Shown piece by piece: positions 60,131-64,000 of a stretch of 64,000 nt of DNA. Position numbers and translations under genes: made by a program. The notes under the pieces are model-generated. The model worked only from the letters and a program-made list of their open reading frames with translations, searched no databases and was not told the DNA's origin. Position 1 is the stretch's first letter. Each line of letters starts with the position of its first letter. This stretch comes from Flammeovirgaceae bacterium (GTDB taxonomy: Bacteria; Bacteroidota; Bacteroidia; Cytophagales; Cyclobacteriaceae). The stretch covers positions 70,593 through 134,592 of the forward strand of contig JADJRT010000012.1 in assembly GCA_016712035.1 (NCBI GenBank), read 5' to 3'.

Positions 60131-60715
60131 TTAATCTTCTAGTACCTTCCTCTTTAGAATTTGAGGTATAAATTTTTCAATGCGCGCCTCCCGGGTTTTG
60201 GACTGCTTGGCCATAGATAAATATAGTAAGTAGCCACGTTGACGCCCGGGGGTTAGTGCCACGAATGCTTTTTTCAAAACAGCATTTTTGGCTAGTTCGT
60301 TTTGAAATTCTTCAGGTATGGCAAACTCCTTCGTCTTTTTCAACGGTACTTTCAAACCAGCCTTTTCTATTTGGATAGCCTCGCGGATGTAGGCTTTAAC
60401 TGTAGTTACCCGCGTTGTTACTTCCCCAACATTTGTGAACCGCATCTGTCGTGCTGCCTGCACATTCTCTGTTTGTTGAATAAGAAGCCCCTTGGCATCT
60501 TTTAGCAACGCGCCTTTGAAAAACAGCAAGGCAGAGTATTCTTTGAATGTATGTATTAAAACGATGTTGCTCTCCTCATGCATATAGCAAGGGCAGCCCC
60601 ACTTCAATTCTTCGGTAAGCCCACAGGCAAGAACAATCGTTCTTAGATTTTCCAATTCTTCCGACCACTTTTTGGCTTTACTAAAATAGAAATCAACCTT
60701 CGGGTTCATAGACAT
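60131..60715 (-). CDS. YdeI/OmpD-associated (DUF1801 plus OmdA) family protein
   Basis: A 194-residue cytosolic protein. N-terminal DUF1801-type fold (SKAKKWSEELENLRTIVL, ELKWGCPCYM, SNIVLIHTFKEYSALLFF, ARQMRF) and a C-terminal OmdA-like part (FAIPEEFQNELAKNAVLKKA, FVALTPGRQRGYLLYLSMAK, KTREARIEKFIPQIL). Occurs widely in Bacteroidota, often near transporters; role unknown. Frame intact. Start MSMNPKVDFY chosen at 60715; the next Met is two residues in. Confidence 0.85.
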   Translation of the reverse strand: MSMNPKVDFYFSKAKKWSEELENLRTIVLACGLTEELKWGCPCYMHEESNIVLIHTFKEYSALLFFKGALLKDAKGLLIQQTENVQAARQMRFTNVGEVTTRVTTVKAYIREAIQIEKAGLKVPLKKTKEFAIPEEFQNELAKNAVLKKAFVALTPGRQRGYLLYLSMAKQSKTREARIEKFIPQILKRKVLED

Positions 60716-60827
60716 ATATTAAAATTTATTGTTGGGACGAAACCATGAACTGCCTTTGGCATCACAATTCTTTTCATGGATATTTGCCTGCTGCTAATTT
60801 AACGGGTAGCGGCTGATAGTCAATTTT

Positions 60828-61264
60828 ATGAAGAAGGCAATTCCATATTTAATTCTCCTTTTCCTTTTTTTTATTGCGTTAGGGGTTAAGCGGTGCCGCG
60901 AGGGAGAGGTAAGCTTCAATAACCCATCAGCTACCCAGGAAAAGAGCCCTGGTGAAGGGAGGAAAAGTAATCTGGATATTTTCAGGATCCCGATGCCGAA
61001 TACTTTTTACCAAGCATGCCCGCTGCCGGATGGACTGCCGGGAAAATTACCCAGAAGGAAGTGAAAGAAATTGTGCGCAAAGCCGAAGTAAACTACACAA
61101 AAAGTGATTTGAACGATCCCAAGGGTGCAACGTACGCACTGGAGGGGTATACTTCAATTGACCGGCAGCACGTTCGTGTTATCGTTGCGCCCAAGCAAAG
61201 GCACTTATCTATTGTTACGGTTATCGATCTGGATAAGGACTGGGAATGCCCGAGTTGTAAGTAG
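60828..61264 (+). CDS. Small exported hypothetical protein, frameshifted
   Basis: About 145 residues across one break near 60985; correcting it gives FQDPDAEYFLPSMPAAGWTA. Signal peptide or anchor: AIPYLILLFLFFIALGVK. The mature part has a Lys-rich linker and a small mixed fold (KITQKEVKEIVRKAEVNY; YALEGYTSIDRQHVRVIVAP; LSIVTVIDLDKDWECPSCK) ending in a CPSC motif at the extreme C-terminus. Family not recognised. Probably periplasmic or membrane-attached. Confidence 0.55.
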
Positions 61265-61286
61265 GCCACTTTCTTGGCGTCCTCTT

Positions 61287-62249
61287 TTAAATTCCTAAAT
61301 TCTTCAGATACTCATAACTCTTTTTGATGCTCTCAATTTTATCCATGGCAGTGTGATCCTGATCGAGAAAAACGTTTTGCACGTCTGCGGTTTTCGATGC
61401 TTCCAAAACACTTTTATAATCTATACTTCCAGATCCTATCTCCATAAATACAGCCGGATCGACTTCAAAGACTGTATAATCGAGCGGTGTGTTTGCCTTA
61501 AGGTCTTTCAGGTGAATAAATAGTAACTGATCACCAAGTTTGGCAATCCATTCTAATGGATTGTTTTGTGCAATAACAGTCCAGAACACATCCAGTTCAA
61601 TTTTTACAAGAGTTCGATCAAAGATCTTAAGCATCTCATCGAACGGGAGAACGCCATCCGTAGGCTTAAATTCAAAGGAGTGGTTGTGGTAGTATAATTG
61701 AACGCCTGCTTTTTTGCTAATCGCTGCATGCTGATTTACCAATTCAGCAAAGCGTTTGTAATCATCCAACGTTTGCCTTTCTTCAGGCATCATGATAGCA
61801 ATACCTAAATTGGTTACTTCATTTTTCGCACAATCGTCAACAATGTTTTCAAATGTATAATTTTCGGGTGGAGTCATTCCAATCTGCTTAACAGTTTCCC
61901 ATTTACCACTTATATAGCCAGGTAAAAAATGCGTTGATAAAGCGGTCATCCCCAAGTCTTTTATCATGGGCACATAGTTGTTTAGCGTGGCCGGATCGAA
62001 CAACTCAATGTTCTTAATGCCAATCTCGGCTAACGCTTTAAAAACTTTCTGCGGATCGGCTACCAGTAATTCCCGTAATCCGAAAACTTGTATTCCCATC
62101 CGGTCCGAATACCTATACGCTTGCGTTGCATCAGCTGGACTGTTTTCTGATTGTTTGCTGGTGCAGCTAGTAGTACCGAGCACGGGCAAAGCCATCACGC
62201 CTAGTGTCGATAGCTTAATAAACTCCTGTCTGGAAATGGGCTTTTTCAT
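61287..62249 (-). CDS. Exported sugar phosphate isomerase/epimerase-like protein
   Basis: A 320-residue TIM-barrel protein of the xylose isomerase-like (AP endonuclease 2) superfamily. The start has a hydrophobic segment (LSTLGVMALPVLGTTSC) and the first Cys resembles a lipobox, so it may be a lipoprotein. Barrel metal ligands: Glu in IGIKNIELFDPAT, His in LYYHNHSFEF, Asp in VKIELDVFWTV, His in LLFIHLKDLK and Glu in VFMEIGSGSIDYK. Members isomerise or epimerise sugars, but exported ones are uncharacterised. Frame intact. Confidence 0.85.
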   Translation of the reverse strand: MKKPISRQEFIKLSTLGVMALPVLGTTSCTSKQSENSPADATQAYRYSDRMGIQVFGLRELLVADPQKVFKALAEIGIKNIELFDPATLNNYVPMIKDLGMTALSTHFLPGYISGKWETVKQIGMTPPENYTFENIVDDCAKNEVTNLGIAIMMPEERQTLDDYKRFAELVNQHAAISKKAGVQLYYHNHSFEFKPTDGVLPFDEMLKIFDRTLVKIELDVFWTVIAQNNPLEWIAKLGDQLLFIHLKDLKANTPLDYTVFEVDPAVFMEIGSGSIDYKSVLEASKTADVQNVFLDQDHTAMDKIESIKKSYEYLKNLGI

Positions 62250-62319
62250 ACTTCAACGTGTTTATGAGTTTTAAAATAATAGTTTATCATCTTCAAATGA
62301 TCCGGATAGTTTTCGCCCC

Positions 62320-63013
62320 TCATCGGCTTTTAAGTTGCTTCATTAAATCCTCTAAATAATCAATTTGAACTTCCTGAATCTCCAAAAGTTTTCTATTTTG
62401 ATGTACCAGCAAGTGATCAATTTTTTTCGCTTAATAATTTTATTTCAAGTTCGGCCTTTAGATTTATTTTATAGTCATGTTCCGCGCGTTTTCTGTTTTT
62501 TTGTTCTTGTCGATTTTGGCTCATCATAATAACAGGGGCCTGAATGGCTGCTAGACAAGAAAGAATTAAATTCAAAAGAATAAAGGGAAATGGATCAAAT
62601 GGTTTTGTGGTCAACATCCAAATATTTGTCAAAATCCATAAAACAAGAAATGAAAAAAATGAAATGATAAAAGTCCAACTGCCTCCGAAGGAAGCAATAT
62701 GATCAGCGACCTTCTGCCCCAGCGTTAGCTTTGTGTCTAGTTCCTCTTGAATATTTTCAGAGAGTATGGAATTGTCTTGAATAGCCTTCATGACATCCTG
62801 ATCTATAACGGCCAATTCTCCTTTTTCCTGTTCAACAAGTGTAGTGAGATAAAGCCGTCTGTACTTATTTAACTCATCCAAAGAAATGAAACTCTCCGTA
62901 GTAAATTCAGGAAAGGAACTTACAATAAGCTTAAAAATACCTTCCCGGATGTCTAGCCCTATAACGGCTTCACCATCTTTAATTTCTTTTTTTGACAGGG
63001 AGCTAACTTTCAT
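62320..63013 (-). CDS. DUF1003 membrane protein, frameshifted at end
   Basis: About 230 residues. Conserved features: KADHIASFGGSWTFI-type opening (here VADHIASFGGSWTFI), LWILTNIWMLTTKPFDPFPF, ILLNLILSCLAAIQAPVIMM and SQNRQEQKNRKRAEHDYKIN. The unshifted frame stops at 62417, but skipping one base in the run near 62430 continues KIDHLLVHQNRKLLEIQEVQ and DYLEDLMKQLKSR to 62320, the normal DUF1003 tail. An N-terminal CBS-like or regulatory part (SKKEIKDGEAVIGLDI) precedes it. Function unknown. Confidence 0.82.
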
Positions 63014-63054
63014 AATTTTATAGAGCCTTATTTTGTTAATTGCTAGTACACTTC

Positions 63055-64000
63055 TTACATTCGAAATAACCGGACAGGCCTTGAAGCGGTGATGTTAATT
63101 CTGACTTTGTCTGTTTTAATTCCATGCAATCTTAAGATTCGCTTATACCCAACCGTACTGGCGGCTGCTACTTGTTCCCATGTATTTTCTTTATTTACTT
63201 CAAGGGTAAATGATTTTACCCGTTGTCCCAACCGAATATCTTCCTGAAGTAGTATATACCGGATCGGCTTAACTAGGTCAAGATTTATTTCAAAACTAGC
63301 CGTAGCGATATCATCATCGGTACTCCAATAGGTATCTGGATTATTATCTGTAAGATTATGGGGTGCATATGTTTTATTTTTTTCCCGATACGAGCTGGCC
63401 TCTGCTTTTTTATTCAGTGCCAGATTAGTTTTAAATTCAGCATCCAGCAAGTCGCGAAAACCTTTCAGAGAAGCCACATCCTTTTCATGGATCAATCCCC
63501 GTCTGTCGGGTGGAATATTTAATAATAGGGTAGAACCTCTCCCCACGGAAGTGAGATAGATCTCAAAAAGTTGTTCAGGTGTTTTTACTAAGCTATCTTC
63601 TTCCTGAATGATAGAACCATCCTTTGCGAATGGATACATCCACTTCGGCAGGTATCCAATGCGTTCCGTTTTCAGATCCGGTGTTCAAGAGTTTTTCTAT
63701 CCCCGCTTTGCCAGCAAAAAGTGTATCGGGTGTAATGGTATTCCAATTAGTTTCTCCGGCTATGCCACGTTCAATGCCATAGCGCACTCCGGGGCCGGCA
63801 TCGCTGGAAGAGCTTTAGGACTTCGGGCTCCAGGTCACGAACCATTTGCAATGTAGTAGGCCATTGATAATACGTTGAGCCCTGAATGCTTCGTTTCTCG
63901 CGCTTACCACCATAGTATCCATCGCCACCATTGGCGCCATCAAACCACATTTCAAACACGGGTCCGTATGTGGTGAAGAGTTCTTTTAATTGATTGCGAT
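63055..64000 (-). CDS. GH29 alpha-L-fucosidase with F5/8-type C domain, partial
   Basis: The C-terminal ~310 residues; the N-terminus lies beyond the window edge. Catalytic-domain stretches: FEMWFDGANGGDGYYGG (the Asp nucleophile region), then after a shift at ~63790 DAGPGVRYGIERG, GIAGETNWNTITPD and GTHWIPAEVDVSIRKGWFYH, then TPEQLFEIYLTSVGRGSTLL and LNIPPDRRGLI. Another shift near 63612 joins WFYH to SEEDSLVKTPEQ. The end is a discoidin/CBM32-like domain (NNPDTYWSTDDDIATASFEI). The last residues suggest one more indel near 63070. It removes L-fucose from glycans; probably exported, but the signal is not visible. Confidence 0.85.

Noticed and set aside
1..64000. Pseudogenisation or strain-wide gene decay
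   Set aside because: Breaks hit essential genes as often as accessory ones and often sit in or beside homopolymers, pointing to sequencing error.

Overview
The window looks like a chromosomal piece of a Bacteroidota bacterium, most likely order Cytophagales. This rests on type IX secretion cargo (a type B/gliding-associated C-terminus at 9330-12587 and type A C-termini at 34065-36017 and 38000-40983), TonB plug-domain proteins, a DUF5690 transporter, GH127 and GH29 enzymes with Bacteroidota-type signal peptides, and moderate-to-low GC. No finer placement is possible from sequence alone.

Layout. 1-3300: accessory genes, with a secreted orphan protein and a large AAA_13 (RloC/PrrC-like) ATPase with a zinc-hook motif. 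3480-16650: envelope genes, comprising a BNR-repeat protein, an SGNH hydrolase, the tesA / ybbA-ybbP divergent locus, a ~1085-aa SBBP/PKD surface protein, and an O-acyltransferase (MBOAT) cassette with two SGNH partners. 16846-20109: large sortilin/BNR protein. 20225-20880: HigBA toxin-antitoxin pair. 21121-31075: DUF218 protein, a very large TerB/FHA/ABC half-transporter, lipoprotein, response regulator, DUF5690 transporter, phosphodiesterase and GH127. 31168-32180: plug-only lipoprotein, GIY-YIG remnant, and a tRNA-Ile2(CAT) embedded in tRNA-derived repeats carrying a palindrome. 32266-41324: YihX-like phosphatase plus site-2 protease, then ddl-PASTA-T9SS cargo, M43 metalloprotease, mrp-nfu. 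42505-54963: dnaG, ribBA, surE, two tandem plug/macroglobulin-like paralogues, priA. 55119-64000: LigB dioxygenase, S41 protease, barrel protein, an accessory patch (AlkD remnant, MscS, MepB-like, YdeI-like), a sugar isomerase-like protein, DUF1003 and a GH29 fucosidase that runs off the end.

A dominating feature is the large number of single-base frameshifts, about 50 by eye and often in or next to homopolymers. They hit housekeeping genes (dnaG, priA, surE, mrp) as well as accessory genes, and several occur as compensating pairs that restore a family motif when corrected. I read these as uncorrected long-read sequencing errors, not mass pseudogenisation, and give gene spans across the breaks. 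The exceptions I consider possibly real are the missing zinc-finger end of dnaG, the GIY-YIG and AlkD remnants, and the broken tRNA copies.

The most unusual structure is at 31825-32177. A tRNA-Ile2 gene lies among at least three partial tRNA-like copies, and copies of a palindrome with core CCCGATAGCTATCGGG (one of them degenerate) sit at the points where the tRNA similarity breaks. Other themes are three TonB plug domains without a barrel, and an envelope O-acetylation cassette.
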